Below, piece by piece: positions 9,187-22,538 of a stretch of DNA of 64,000 nt. How positions within the stretch are numbered: the stretch's first letter is position 1; each line of letters starts with the position of its first letter. Location: positions 15,165,735-15,229,734 of the forward strand of contig JALGPY010000013.1 of the NCBI GenBank assembly GCA_023055425.1, given 5' to 3'. The notes beneath the pieces were generated by a model that worked only from the letters and a program-made list of their open reading frames with translations, had not been told where the DNA came from and ran no database searches. A program made the translations under genes and the position numbers. The stretch comes from Linanthus parryae. Its lineage: Eukaryota > Streptophyta > Magnoliopsida > Ericales > Polemoniaceae.

Positions 9187-12100
9187 CATTATTATTATTT
9201 TTAAATGAAAAGGGGGGTATAACTTCATTTTTTTCGGTACAACGGAAAAAATCCACAAACTCAAGAGAACAAAGAAAACAGAACCAAAAGAGAACTAGAG
9301 ATACATGCCAATCCCCATGACATCTGCTATGAGGAGGCCTTTGATTCCCTCTGGGGCTTCATCCATCATGACCAGATCCTCTTGTTGCTCAGTGCCAAGG
9401 TTGGCAATTGCATCAGCCACTTCATTTGCGCTTCTGGGGATATGTTGGATGGTTCCCCTCCCTCCTTCAAGCAGAGCGAGCCCATCCGCAATCTGGGATC
9501 TCATCCGAATAGGACCATTGATGGACTTCATAAAGATCATCACCGCATCCTCACAATCACTCTCCACCACATAATCAGACCAGTTATTACGATGTGCGAT
9601 TGTGATGCCTCTGTAGATGGCCCAAATTTCAGCTTCCAAGCTTGAGGTATCAGCCAATGTCCCCATGAACCCTAGCTTCCATTTTCCTTTGCTATCGCGG
9701 AAAACCCCTCCAAAACCAGCTTTTCCCTGATTTCCCCTAGCACAGCCATCCACATTTAATTTAATTTTTCCTGCATCAGGTAAACACCACGAAGAATAAG
9801 CATTTTTAAGATGAAATTCACATCCTGTCCATCTTTAGAGAAAGCTATATGGACTTGGTGTGAAAATCTGGTAATTTTCTGCACACAGCTTTCCACAGAG
9901 TCCTCTTTGTCATTAAACACTTTGTTATTCCTTCTATTCCAAATAGACCAAAGAGAACAAACAAACATTCAGTTGTGATTAACACCAGAGAAAAGGCGTT
10001 TGCTAAATAAATTTTCTCTTAACCACACTTCAAACGTCTTGTTCTCATTGATAGTAACCCAAGCCACCCCCCAAATGGATGTCCAAATAGGTCTGACCTT
10101 AGAACACTTTCTAAGTAAATGATCCAGAGACTCACTTCCAGTATCACACATGGGTCATAGATCAGAAGTGGTGAAACCTCTTACCAATCTATTCACATTA
10201 GTAAGCACTTTATTATGCTTAATGGTCCAAAGAAAAATGATCAGCTTAAAAGGGATCTTTAGCTTCCAAAGCTTAATCCAGAAGCTGTCAAAAACTCCCT
10301 CAGAGGGGTTTGAGAGAGAACTAATACTTCGATGTGCGGCAGAAATGGAGAAATTTCCCTTGCTGGTACCAATCCAGTAGGGGATATCTTCATTTTGCCC
10401 AATGTGATGGACTGAAACTTTGTTAATGTTTCTGATATCTTCCACAGAGAGTTGCGAACCAATGTTGTTTGTGTCCCAACTCTCATTCTCATTCAAAATA
10501 CTTTGACCCTTTTTTACTAGGATCAAAAGAATGGTTCGTATAGTTATAGTGTAAAGGAGCCTCTCCACACCACCAATCTTGCCAAAGGGACACTTTTTAA
10601 CCATTGCCAATGCTCCATTTTGTGAACCTTTTTATCAAATTCCTGGTTTTAAGGATGCCACTCCATATGGGAGAACAATCAGAGGTTGTGGACTCATCAA
10701 TAGATGGATGCACATGCATATATTTAGCTTTAAGGACACGAACCCAAAGATTCTGTTCCCCATACAGTAAATTACAACAAAGTTTAGCCAGAAAGGCTAA
10801 ATTCATGTTCTTGGCCTTCTTGAGACCCAAACCCCCTTCCTCTTTTGGGAGGAAAATTCTATCCCATTTGACCAAGTGAATTTTCTTCTTATTCACAATG
10901 TCCCCCCACACAAAATTTCTGCATATTTGATCCACTTTATTGCAGATTTCAATAGGCAGAGGGAAAATTTGCATTTGATATGAAGGCATAGCCGCAAGCA
11001 CACTTTTAGTAAGTGTGAGTCTACCTCCCATAGAAAGGAAATTTGTTTTCCACCCAGCAAGTATAACAAGAAGATTATTGACTATTTCGCTCACATGCTT
11101 CTTGCTAAATCTATCATGCACAATGTTAAAACCCAAATACCTACCTAGGTCCGAAGTGACAGGCATATTGAGAATATTTTTGATGCCCCCCTGCATACTT
11201 CTGATAGTATTTTTTGAGAAAAAAACCTTTGACTTGGTCAAATTAATTTTAAGTCCAAATTTATAAGTAAAATCATCAAGAACTTCTTTAATAATATACG
11301 CATTACTAATGGTAGCTTGACCAAAAATCATCAAATCATCCGCATAAAAGAGATGAGAAATAACAGTCCCATGCTTAGAAGTTTTGATACCTTTCCAAAG
11401 TTTTTCATTAACGACATAGCTAATCATTTGAGAAAGTCTTTCCATACACAACACAAATATATACGGAGAAAGTGGGTCACCTTGTCTAATCCCTCTAGTC
11501 GTCTTAAATTCCTCAAGAGTATTACCATTCCAAAGAATATCAGTTTTGACACTAGTAATACAACTCATAATAAGTTTAGAGAGATTAGCGGGGATATTGA
11601 AAAAATCAAGAGTTTCTTTAATAAAATCCCAAGATAACCGATCATACGCTTTTTCTAAATCAATCTTAAGAACCATACCTCCTACCTTACCTTTCCTTTT
11701 CTTGAGAGTATGAATTATCTCTTGGGTTAAAATGATATTATCTTTCGTCGAACGACCCGGAACAAAACTACTCTGAAAATGGCTAACTATTTTGTCCAAA
11801 AAAGGTCTAAGCTTACACACAATGATCTTGGTAAGAGCTTTATAAACCGTATTGCAAAGGCTAATCGGTCTAAAAGTCTTTATCGTTTCTGGATTTTCCC
11901 CTTTAGGAATAAGACAAACAATAGTTCTGCTAATGTTTTCAGGGCAACAACTGTTCGTAAAACAACTCTTTATAAACTCACAAACATCGTTTCCAACCGT
12001 ACCCCAAAAAGACTTATAGAAAATGGGTTGTAGCCCATCTCTCCCTGGAGATTTATAGGACTTCATGGACCAAAAGATCTCTTTAATTTCCTTGTTAGAC

Positions 12101-12975
12101 AAGTCTAAACTGATTAAAACTTTATCCTCTTCAGAAAGTTTGGGACAAAGTCCAGAGTTCCAGTCAAAATAGTTTCTATGGGCAACATGAGGTTCCTGAT
12201 TAAAAAGGTTAAAGAAATAGTTAGAAACATGGTTTTTAAGTTCACTTACATTTTCAATCCACAGCCCCCCTCATCTTTGAGCAACTTTATTTCTTTTCTT
12301 TTTCTCTTAATGATAGCGGAAACATGAAAAAATTTAGTATTTCGGTCCCCTTTGCAAATCCAGTTAACCCGAGATTTTTGAAACCATAACAATTCTTCTT
12401 GGTGAAGAATCACATTATATTTCGCAATCAACTCTTTCTCCAAAAGAAATAAACTATGTGAGTGAAAACAACTTTGTGATTTTTGAATTCCTTCCAATCT
12501 CCCAAGAATCCATCTTTTGTTCCTCATAATGTTTCCAAAAGTATTTTTATTCCAATCACACATTTTTTTAGTGAGAAAATTGGTTCTGTCCAGCAAGTTT
12601 AACTCACTATTCTCTATCCAACATTTTTTAATAAAATCATGAAAATCAGGATGAGATAACCACGCCGCTTCAAATCTAAAAGGTTGATTACGAGGGATAA
12701 AAGGAGACATACCATCCAACTGCACAAGGAGGGGAGCATGATCCGAATATGTTCTAGTAAGGTTGCGTACCATACCTTCTGGGAAGTCAATTCTCCATTG
12801 CGCGTTACAACACGCCCTATCAAGTCGTTCCATTGTATTAGCCAGACCATGACGATTATTAGTCCAAGTGAGCTTCGGCCCCGAGCACCCCAAATCAATC
12901 AACTTACATCTACTCAGGTTCCTGTTGAATTTCTGAATTCTGGCATTATCAGAACTGTTGCTAAAACTAAAAAAG
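9187..12975 (-). mobile_element. 5'-truncated L1-type LINE with RNase H (decayed)
   Basis: Minus strand, from ~12975: the C-terminal half of the APE endonuclease (LTWTNNRHG, MERLDRACCN, YSDHAPLLVQL), then reverse transcriptase from 12102 (KSPGRDGLQPIFYKSFW, FRPISLCN, GIRQGDPLSPYIFVL, catalytic FYADD at 11335-11349), a zinc-knuckle zf-RVT region (~10250-9990) and RNase H (DGCARGNQGKAGFGGVF ... SLEAEIWAIYRG ... ANEVADAIANLG, stop at 9295). The tail is AATAATAATAAT-like at 9187-9205. Lesions: loss of a base in a G run near 12267, a stop at 10597-10599, and further frameshifts near 10510, 10155 and 9970-9760. It is the usual 5'-truncated, dead copy; the tail adjoins the MITE. Confidence 0.9.
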
Positions 12976-12977
12976 AT

Positions 12978-12995
12978 GAAACAAATAGATTAGCA
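12978..12995 (+). repeat. 18-bp direct repeat (copy 1)
   Basis: gaaacaaatagattagca occurs here, just outside the 5' truncation point of the first LINE, and again at 13744-13761 inside the zf-RVT region of the second LINE. Similarity continues weakly on both sides. Confidence 0.9.
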
Positions 12996-13004
12996 TAGAA
13001 ACAA

Positions 13005-13690
13005 ATACATTCTCACATCTGAAGCCCATCTGATTGATCAATCTCCTGGTTTCTACACTAAAACACTTGTTTCTGATTTTTTACAATTTTGGAAATGCAG
13101 AACAATCACAACCTCTCATTTGTTAACTGAGCATACATCTGTGCACCCCCCTGATGTCTGTCCTCCAACAAATTTACAGATTTATCCTTTCTTTACAAAG
13201 GAGAAGATAAGAAACAAAGTTGCCTTTGGATGGACTTCAAGTTTTGCTCATCTCATGGTCCATTACAGTACTCAGTTGGCTATCTTGCCAATGCCTCTGA
13301 GTATTTTGGAAGCCATTTTCAGAGCTTTGGAGCAAGCCATTGAGGAGAATCATAGACGTTAAAATTTTAGTTTCTAACTGTCGTATGCATTCTTTGTTTC
13401 AGAAGCTGATGAAGAACCAGGATCAAGTGCAGGGAATCCCATTTACTTGGAGGATGAGTATGAAGGATGTTATGCATCTTAGAACCTCTTTCTGCTGTCT
13501 CACTTTCACTCTAGTTAGGAGAAATCAAAATGTCAAAATGTTAATATTTTGGCTTAGTTGTGAACAACTTTTGTGTGCAGGGGTATGCCCCTTTTGGTTC
13601 TTGTATCTTTTGTGCTCTTGGACATGTTTTGGGGCACAGTGTTCCTCAAACTTTGCATCTAATGAAGTTATGTAAGTTTTAGCGACAGTT
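13005..13690 (+). pseudogene. Fragment of an unidentified host gene (three exon-like blocks)
   Basis: Between two LINEs lies sequence with exon structure on the plus strand. Block 1 (acceptor gaaatgcag at 13100, open to ~13357) encodes IRNKVAFGWTSSFAHLMVHY and an amphipathic helix ending AIEENHR. A weak donor (c|gttaaa) and a good acceptor (tgtttcag, 13401) join it in frame to block 2 (ADEEPGSSAGNPIYLEDEYE). Block 3 follows gtgtgcag at ~13580 and ends at a strong donor (ttat|gtaagt, ~13674). I do not recognise the family. It may be a relic of the gene into which the LINEs inserted, or a captured fragment. Confidence 0.4.
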
Positions 13691-16240
13691 CCTTGAGAGT
13701 ATAGTTGGATGGAATGGAAAGTATGGACATTCTTGAATAGACGAAACAAATAGATTAGCAGAGACCATAGATTTCTAGAAAATCTACAATGCGGGAGGAG
13801 GTGATTTGTGTCTTCTGGGTATTCATGACACAAAGGACAAATGTTAGAAGGAATTATGCGGAGTGTAGAAAGATGTACTCCAGTTGGGATTTTACCTATG
13901 ATTACTTGTCAAAAAAAGAGCTGGACTTTTTGAGGTAATTTCAGCTTCCAAAATTTCTTCCCAGGGAAACTGTGGTGAATATTTTTCAACCACTTGGCAT
14001 TGTTTGTGATCAGCAGTCTATGCATCTCTTTTTTGAATAAAATGTGGTAAGCTGAATGAGCTATAAAATTACCATCATAAGTGAATTTCCAAAAAAAAAT
14101 GAATCCGTGTATGAGGTAATGGGATTTTAGTGATACAACTTTACAAACAGGATGGGAGATGTTGTATTTCATTCGTATCCCATCTATGCCTATGATGATC
14201 AATAAGATCATGAATCTTTAGAGGAAAATTGTAGTCCTCAGGCATGGTAGCTTTGAGGGAAGCTGAGGAAACATTTGTGATCCAGTTATGAACCAAAGTT
14301 CTAATAGAGTTACCAATCCCAATTTGCCATGAATGACCAGAGTTTAAAAGAGGTCTAGTGTGACATAGTCCCTCCAAACTTTTGAGGAATTGACCAAGGA
14401 TTTAAGTGAAAGAAAGTACCTTCTTTTACAGTATTTGGACTGAAAGTACTGAGTGAAGGATGATTTAGGTAAGGCAATAAGTTTCCACGATTGTTGGGCC
14501 AGTAAAGAGTGATTTAACATGTGTGGATCACGTAAGCCAAGCCCTCCTAAACTCTTAGGGGAACAGAGATGTTTCCAAGAGATCGAGTGGATGGTCTTTT
14601 TGGAATCACTCCCTTACCAAACAAAATGAGCGAAAATTCGAGAGATTTCAGATGTAGTTTTCATTGGAAATCTATAGACTGAGATAAGATAAACAAGCAG
14701 GATTGAGAGAGTTGCATGAACAAGTGTAACCCTGGCAGCCTTATTTAGATAAGCCTCTTTCCAACCTTGGCACTTTTTCTTAACTTCCTGCACAACTTCC
14801 TTACAGAGGGACTCCTCTTTATTGTTGAGAATTAAGGGCAGCCCCAAATAAGTTGCTATGGAAGGTGTGAGAGGAACCCCTAACTTAGAGCTAAGCATAC
14901 ACTTAGTGTGGAAAGAACAATTTGGGCTCAACACCAAGGAACATCTAGAGAAGTTGACAAGCAGCCCAGATTGCAATCAGTAATCACTTAAGATTTTGGA
15001 TATGATAACTCTAGTGTGATTTGTTATTTTGAAAAATTGAACAGTGTCATCTACAAATTGCAGATGTGTGACATTGGGACCTTGAGGTGTGTGATGAATA
15101 CCTTGCAAGTTCAGCTCACTCTGAGCATTATATGGGCTAGCAGACAAGGCTTCTATACAGAGGACAAAAAGAAAACGGGACAAAGGGTCTCCTTGTCTTA
15201 AACCACATTTTGGCTTAAAGAACTTGGTCATAGATCCATTAATGTTTACTCTATAAAGTCTTATATAATTTTATCAAAAGCCTTGGAAATGTCTAAACTA
15301 TCTATTTTGGTTTGGTTTGCCATGAACTGAGCTATATTTTATGCAATACCAATGTTGTCAGAGAGGCTCTAGAAAGTATGAAACCAGATTGGTTCCAATT
15401 GATAAGAGATGAGATATGGTCCTTAATTCTATTGGCCAAAACCTTGGAAATGCTTCTATAAAAGACATTGGTTAGGCTAATTGGCCTAAAATCATGCACA
15501 TTATTGGGGTTAGGCACTTTTAGAATTATGGAGATTGAAGTTATGTTAGTTTCTCTAAGAATATGCCCTGAGTTTAGAAAAGACAAGACTGCAGTTGTGA
15601 CATCAGTGGCCACAATGGGCCAGAACTTCTGAAAGAAGATAGGAGGGATTCCATATGGACCATAGGCTTTTAGGGGGCCCATACTAAACACTGCATCCAT
15701 AATCTCATCTGCTTTGAATAAGAAATCCTTTTGGGCATGAGAGAGAGTTTTGGTAATCTTAACTAATGGTTGGGAAAGGATTTGAGGAGCTTTGATGCAT
15801 GGCTCCTAAAACTGTTGTGGATGGTTGAGGCTCACTATAGACTAAATTGTAGTGAGTTAAGAAAGCAACCTCAATATGCTCATGAGATGTAACAATTGAT
15901 CCATCTGAGAGACATAAACTCCTAATTTGGTTTCTACTCCTTCTAAGCTTGGTACTAGCATGAAAAAGTTAGTGTTTCTATCCCCAGCTTCCAACCATTT
16001 ACAGTGACCTCTCTGCGCCAATAGGATCTCCCGAGCATCACGAAATTTCTCAAATATTTCCTTGGCTCTGAAGAAAGAATTTATTGCATTTTGATTTGGG
16101 AACTGTGATTGATACTTAATGAGATCATACCTGGTTTGGGAAATCTTGTTTGTGAGTGATTAATTGTGATTTTCCAGAAGCAAAGATTTTTTACATTGAT
16201 TGGGAGTAGCTTCTGAACTCTCAACAATGGTGATCCAACA
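13690..16240 (-). mobile_element. Second L1-type LINE, heavily decayed
   Basis: Minus strand from ~16240: endonuclease-RT linker (EILLAQRGHCKWLEAGDRNT ~16000), RT with FFQKFWPIVATDV and FRPISLTNVFYRSISKVL (15700-15330), QSGFI, GLRQGDPLSRFLFVLCIEAL (15200-15150), an FVDD box at 15046-15057, LGVPLTPSIATYLGLPL, GWKEAYLNKAARVTLV, then the zf-RVT region (CHEYPEDTNHLLPHC ~13830). The family is not identical to the first LINE (FVDD instead of YADD, different linker). Stops and frameshifts are frequent, e.g. 14974-14976, 14611 and ~15232-15332. The 3' end with RNase H and tail is missing at ~13690. Confidence 0.85.
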
Positions 16241-16740
16241 ATGGGAAGTGTAACATATGATTAAATTCACTTAATCACTAATTAGATTTGGTTTACGATT
16301 ATTATAATATGATTTTTGGGTAATTAAGTCGGACGGTAGAAATTTCATATTAGTCCCTTATAATATTGACCATTTCTTATTTGTTACAAAATGTGAGTTC
16401 TAGGAAGGTAGAAATAGTATGTATGTATTTGTTGTATGAGGGAGAGTATTGTTATAGTATTGTTCATCTTGCATGTACACCTAGTGTAGAGGGGGAGTAG
16501 ACCCGTGATTACCTATAATTAGCAAGCTAGAGACCCATGATGATTACTTGCCTTGCTCACCATAGACTTGTCTTAATTATAATCTTCCCAAGCTATCTTG
16601 ATCATTGAACCAAAACTTTCTAGTGCATTACCGGATTTGAGAAATGGAGCCACAAAAGCATGGCCAAAACTTGGTAGTTTGCTATTCTATGGGTGTACAA
16701 CTTGTGGCAATTGGATAACTATCAACCCTAGAGTATTTTT
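16241..16740. other. Unassigned AT-rich sequence left of the triplicated segment
   Basis: This starts with tgtaacatatg right at the LINE boundary and runs into the first copy of the LTR-like module. It could be the missing left part of that module (an LTR beginning with TG), because copies 2 and 3 instead start directly after a Copia integrase scrap. No gene seen. Confidence 0.5.
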
Positions 16741-19540
16741 CCAATGTTGCTCCTTATATCAAATCCTTAGAGGATAGTAAAGTGTGCCATATTTTGTTGT
16801 GCTATTGTTCCTAGTTTGAGTATACTAGTGCACTCCTTGCAATAAAGTGTGGTATCACCAATGCACCATATCTCTTGTACATCTTTAAATCTATATTGTT
16901 CAGCCCATCCTCGTCATTTTCTCAAACTCGTTATCTCTCTTAAAGTCAATAGAAGTTCTCTTCACTCTCAAAGGAAATTCAATCTGGTTTGTGTTGTGGC
17001 CTCCACAAAACATCATCTTCTAGCCTTTAAAGCATGGGAAATTTTTCTCCAACCTAGATAAAATTTGGTGCGGAGTTCTTATTTCATCCTACCTAAGGAT
17101 TGACGCTTAAAATCCCTCCTTTTCTCACCGTTCTTGATCTTTGAGGTAAATCCTTGACCTATTATTTGATCTTTGTATATTCTTGGTTCTAGTATCTTTT
17201 TCCATGGTAAATTATCTGAAAATACCCTCGCATGTGTCTATATTTGCATCTTTTTGTGGATTCATGGGGTCATCCTCGTGGAGGAATTTTTCAAAGAAAG
17301 TTTATGTCTCAAAATATGAGAGTTGTTCTTGATCTCTCTATTTCATACTTCTCATAAATTCAAATCATGTGTTTTTGCTCATTCCTGAATCCTGTGTGCT
17401 GCATATAGACTTGCATGTGTCTCTTCTATATCTTCTCTGACCTTCAATGAAGTCTTTCATATACGTACTTGAGGAAATTTTGATTCAAAAGAAGTGGCCT
17501 TGTTTTGATAATCTGATTTCTGTCATATTTTGTGACCAGAGTTTGAGAGGCCACATCTCACTCATAAAAGAAATTTATTGTGCTCTACCTTAAAAATTTT
17601 TGAAGCCCTGTGTATCAACTTTCATCTCCAACTGATTTCATGAAAACATTACTTATAAATTTTCCGCATTTTGAGTTCTTGTAAACTGTGTCTGGGCTGG
17701 AACTGGGTTCGGACAGATTCAGTCACCCAACTTTGTGAGGATATTACTCTCTCATACGAGCTTGTATTTTTCCCTATCTTACACAAATCCGAAGCTCTAT
17801 GTGTCTATTTTTATTTACAATCAGAATCATGTAAAAATTAATTCTATCTCGTTCAGAATTCCAATATTTGTAAAGTGTGTCAAATCTGAAAAGTTCATTT
17901 CTCGTCCAGTGGCATGTGCTACATTAGAGAACATCATTCCCTCGTCAATTCATCTTAGGGGTCATCATAATCATGTTATGGGGAATTTTAAGAACCTTGC
18001 TCTTGTCTTGTAGTCACTATAGTTCACTTGTCTTGATGTTTGCTTGTTCTTATTATTTTGTAGAGCCTCCTTGTTAGAGTTGCACTTGGATTCCCATATC
18101 GTCTAGGTAGTACGGACTTTATAAGATTAGAACTCGAGGTGAGTACTTAACCAACCCTTTGGTAGTGCTATTTTCATATATTAACTGTTTATGGGCTATG
18201 AGGTGGATATTGTGAAACTTGTGAAGGGTAGAATGAGTTCTTAACAACTACTTGGTGGTTTGTACATTTTATTATCGATATAGCCCTGTTTTATAAAGCA
18301 TGTTTATAAATGATATATGTTAAACTGAAAGTCCATGGTATGTTTTATAAATGTTTGGTCAAGCTGGTTTCCTAAATGACACTGTTGGACATTAACAATA
18401 CACCGGTATATTACGTAACTGTTGGGGAATATACATCGGACAATACCCTCTCGGTACGGGGACAATATACCGGAGATCAATAACCTGTCCAAGGGATATA
18501 ATATGGGATGAGCCCTGAACACGTGGGTTGTTATGACAGGTCGACTATGTTTTGTTCGAGGTAGCGATTCTACACCGACTCTCCACATTGATGGCTAAGT
18601 GTCACAAATGAGATTTTTAATGGCCAAACTGCTTGAATGAATGGAGTCGAGGGATCAAGGGGGTGTTGTGGGGTGGGGGGGGGGGGTCGAGGACCCAAGT
18701 ATTTCAAAGTAAATGCTTTGCACCTTTACTTACCTGAATGCTTGCTTGATTTATGTTATTTATATTATTCTTTATTTATGTTTGAACTGCGAAGTAAGAA
18801 TGTTGAAGATAATTAACCATGGCATTTGGAACTTATATATTGTATGTGTCTAATCCTAACGAATGGTTAAGTACGTGCTCGCCAGACTTCTCACTCTCAC
18901 GGGTTTTTAAATGACCGCTCTTCCAGGTCCCAAGGAGAGGAATGTGCCAATTAACCGAGCTGCTTAATTGCTTTCGTCATTTCACGTCGTGGGATATTTC
19001 ATGCTTTTGTGCTAAAGTTGTCTAAGGCTCTATTATCTTATGTATCTCTGGTAGTACCTAGTGTCTTTCTTATGGGTAACTCTTGGAGATCTAGTATGCA
19101 CTCGTTAGAGACCATGTATGATCGTATTATGGTAGCGGGAATACGTAACCCCATGAGGGGATATCCTGTGGTTGTTATTCGTGGCCCTTTTGTGAATGGT
19201 TTATGTGTAACCGTGACTAAAATTTGAAGGACTTGACTTTGAGATCAATGAGCGCCAAGGAGGATTGAGAAACATTTTATTTCGATTTTTTTTAAATGGT
19301 CAGATTTTATTTTCTTTTATTCAAGATGAGTTTTGAACAAACATTTTTTTGAATATAAGACCCCTTTTCATGAGCTTCCGCAATACTTTCAGTTAATCCC
19401 TTAATTTCTAAATATTTTCACTCTCAGCCTCATGGTACGAGATATCTATGGTGGCGTGTGACGCCTCGTTCCCGTTTAGTTATATTACTAATAGGGGTCG
19501 CGGGAGCGGGGTGCCATAGGAATTGACGATATGTACCTAA
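16741..19540 (+). repeat. LTR-like module, copy 1
   Basis: About 2.8 kb non-coding sequence starting at ccaatgttgctcc and ending near gggtgccatagg...ccagg. It resembles a long Gypsy LTR in style (ctgggctggaactgggttcggacag; gtgacgcctcgttcccgtttagttat; gcgggagcggg), but no paired LTR, PBS or internal region was found, so this is a guess. It includes a 12-G run (18675-18686) and a small cluster of imperfect ~40-base repeats (acaccggtatagtaccctaac type) near 18380-18480. Short frames here, such as 19009-19227, lack an ATG at their start and are not called. Confidence 0.6.
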
Positions 19541-22315
19541 CCAGGCCATGGCATTGTTTAATGGTCACCCAACAAGCTTCAAATATAAATAGTTTAGGCA
19601 ATTTTGTTATAATAGGCATCATGTTAACTAGGATTGGAGCATGATAAGAGATTGCAATGTCCAAATTCCTTTGATATGCATGATAAAATAGAGAGATCCA
19701 TGAGGGAGAAGCCCAAGATCTATCTTACCTTTCAAAAGTTGAACTTGAATTAACTCGATTGTCATACCAGGTAAACCAGGAGCCTTAGTTTGGAAACTCA
19801 ACTAATCCCCAGGTTTACAAGTAATCAAGCAGGGTACTTGGTCCAGGGATGGAGTTGGAATGCAACCCTTTTTTATCACTAGGGGATAGGACTTGGTCAA
19901 CTAATAGTACAGGTAGTGAAGTGTTATCCAGTTGAAAATGGATTTCACTCCATATTATATCCCTAGATGAGAGAATAGGAAGACCATAAACTAGCTCCAA
20001 GATTAAAGGAGAGTAGAGGAAGTTGTCAATCTTAAGAAAAATGAAATTGATGGAGGAAAAGACACTATGATTGAAAGGTGGCCTTTCCATCCCACCCACA
20101 GGCCATCTGACGCTCCATCACTGTTAACACCAGCCGAAGACAAGCCTAACATACAAAGTTTCCTAGAGACTTTATCAAAATCCATTATCGTTCCCTTAGA
20201 AAAAACAAAACAGGATTATGAACCTTGGTCAGGCGAGAACATTCATGAACTGCAGAGGCGTGACCAAGACCCCTGCAGTTCCGGCTTATGAGGCTCATGA
20301 ATCGAGTGGAGATTGTTAAGGGTCAACCTGCCTAAACCTTGAAGGAAAAGAAGCTGAAATTGAGTTTTGAGAGCTGCAAACAATCCCCCTTATAACTTGG
20401 CAAAAGGCTTGATAATCCACACATGCAACATTACTACTAAAATAAGAACTTTGTATAGGGTAAGGGTATGACACAAATTCTTGATGAGGGTGATGCAAAA
20501 AGTTGCATGCAAGGTTTTCAGTGTAAGATGTGTGAGAATCATTGGCTTGTAACAAAGAAATAAAAGAAGATCTTTGATTAGCAGTTTATAAAGTAGACAC
20601 GGAGACAGATTTACACATTAAGTATGCACCAGGTGGATTAATTAATTAAGGGATTGAGAATAACCTCTGTCTCTACCCACGATGTTTGGAGAAAGAACAG
20701 GATTGGAGCTCTTTTCACACTTCATTTTCCTTGGTGAATCAGGCAGAGACAGAAACCCAAATGGCAGATCGGCCACATTCACAGCACTTTCCTTTTCATT
20801 CTTAAAGCTTTCAAATCTTCATCCGAGAGTTGAATTGTCACAAGATAATTACTTTTGGAGCCCTGCATGTCCCCTATTCTCTTCCCCATCACCTTTTCTT
20901 CCTCCATTATAACTTTATCTCCAACCAAACCTCCATCCAACTCAAATTCAGGTACATGCATGTGAAAACTTGGCTTCCCGTGGACTGGCAGGGCTAAAAC
21001 AGTCATGTTTGGTTGTTGCATGGTTCAAGGAATCAAATTTTAAGAGAGACCAGAGGTAAAGTTTGCCATTTTTGGCAGTGAAAGGTTTGGGGTTTGCACT
21101 GGTATTTGAAATGGGAGTAGGAGGAGACAAAGGAATCAAAATTTCCTCTGTCAGCAGAGTTTCCTCTTTTAAAGCACCTTTAGAAGCCTCTGGAGACGGA
21201 GCTACAGTATGTGAAGTGCCAACCGGTTCAAACAAATGGGTAGGAAGATCAACAGTCTGATTCAATGCAGCAGAGTCAAGATTGGTTTGAGGAGTGTTAA
21301 TGGTTGTGGTGCGATTCGAAGGGATCAAGTAATCAACCTTAGGGGGAAATAAAGAAGGTTCATGCACTCTTGATGGATCAATCTGCCCTGAGTTAATTAA
21401 CTCTTAATGCACTAAGGTGGCCGCAACAAGGGTTTGGAGAATTGGGTCAAGTTCAGATGAACTAGGCAGATTGAATGCATGTGGAAAAAGGGGATGTAGG
21501 GGACACTTGATTTGCCTCAGTGATGTTGGCTGGAGGAAAGAACTCTTCGGATTCAGAGCTAGAGGAATTAAAGCTAAAAATCAGGTTGTCATCGTTCTCA
21601 CTAAATGGTGGACGCAGGGGTTCATTCAAATCCTCTACAAGAACTCTAGTGGTTCTGTTCGGCCATACAAGCGACAAGATCGCAATATTGGTGTGAAGAG
21701 AGGTGATGCATGCTCTATCATTAAGGGGTAGAGTTTGGAAAGCCTGCCTCTTGGTACCTAGCATTAAGATTGTTAATTATGGTCCGTTCATCCCAATCAC
21801 AATCCATCATCTTGTGTCCCACCCTACCACACCACATATAGATCTTGAAGTGCCTCTCATATATGAAGTAAACCCACCTCGGAGGTCCTTCATCCAGAAA
21901 CACAAAAGCACCAGGGATCATGGGTTGCATGAGATTAATCCGAACTTTTATTCGTTAGAAATCCATGTTGACCACTCTAATATCACTCCAAGTAGTCGAT
22001 ATGACCTTTCCCGCCAATCATCCCAAGTCCTCTACTAGTTGATAGACACAGTTGTCCATCGGAACTCCATGAACTTGCCTCCAGACCTCGACCTGTGAAA
22101 ATCTGCTTCAACAAGAACTGGTTTAGGAACCCAATTCTTTAGTACTAAAGCTTTTCCATGGATAGAGACAAAACTCTCCTCCAAAAATGCTTGTTTGTCT
22201 TCATTGTTTCTGCAGGGAAGACAAAAACATCTTTCTTTTTGTATACTGCAACCATCTCTAGGGTACCCCAACTACAGGAAATAACTTCTTTGACCGAGGC
22301 CAAAGAAGAGGGCCT
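19541..22315 (-). mobile_element. L1-type LINE fragment, copy 1 (ORF1 and endonuclease)
   Basis: Read from 22315 leftward: the DUF4283 region of ORF1 (QAFLEESFVSIHGKALVLKN), then FVFLDEGPPRWVYF and a CCHC knuckle-like segment (HFKIYMWCGRVGHKMMDC ~21850), a low-complexity Ser/Pro-rich tail (to ~20780), and ORF2 beginning with the APE endonuclease motif NCRGLGHASAVHE (~20280-20240), DGASDGLWVGWKG (~20110-20075), and further EN sequence to FRFEA-like text at ~19560. RT is absent: the element is cut inside or just after the endonuclease. Multiple stops and frameshifts. ORF1 lacks its start; the right end fuses to a Copia scrap at ~22311. Confidence 0.85.
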
Positions 22316-22324
22316 CATAAATTT

Positions 22325-22510
22325 CTAAGGCACAGCAAGTTCCCTAAGGCGGTTCATAGAACGAAAGGTACTCTTGATTATATCCATTCAGATTGCTGGG
22401 CTCTATCTCGAGTTGAGGCGATAGGCGGGTACAATTACTTTCTGAGCATCATAGACGACTACTTAAGGATGAATTGAATATTCATGATGAAGCATAAGTA
22501 TTGGTATGAT
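22325..22510 (+). mobile_element. Copia integrase core scrap, copy 1
   Basis: The plus strand encodes FPKAVHRTKGTLDYIHSD and GGYNYFLSIIDDY, the start of a Copia integrase core with the first catalytic Asp (HSD) and a stop soon after (RMN*). Only ~60 codons survive. It joins the LINE at ~22311 and the LTR-like module at 22539. Confidence 0.85.
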
Positions 22511-22538
22511 TAAAAAAAAGTTGCATCTTTTTTTTCCC

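Larger units (their letters stand above)
16741..22538. repeat. Compound repeat unit 1 (of three in tandem)
   Basis: The unit consists of an LTR-like module (16741-19540), a reversed LINE fragment (19541-22315) and a Copia integrase scrap (22325-22510). The same order recurs at 22539-27751 and from 27752 on. Unit 1 is longer because it keeps ~525 bases (about 20090-20613) of LINE endonuclease that units 2 and 3 lack. Confidence 0.9.
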
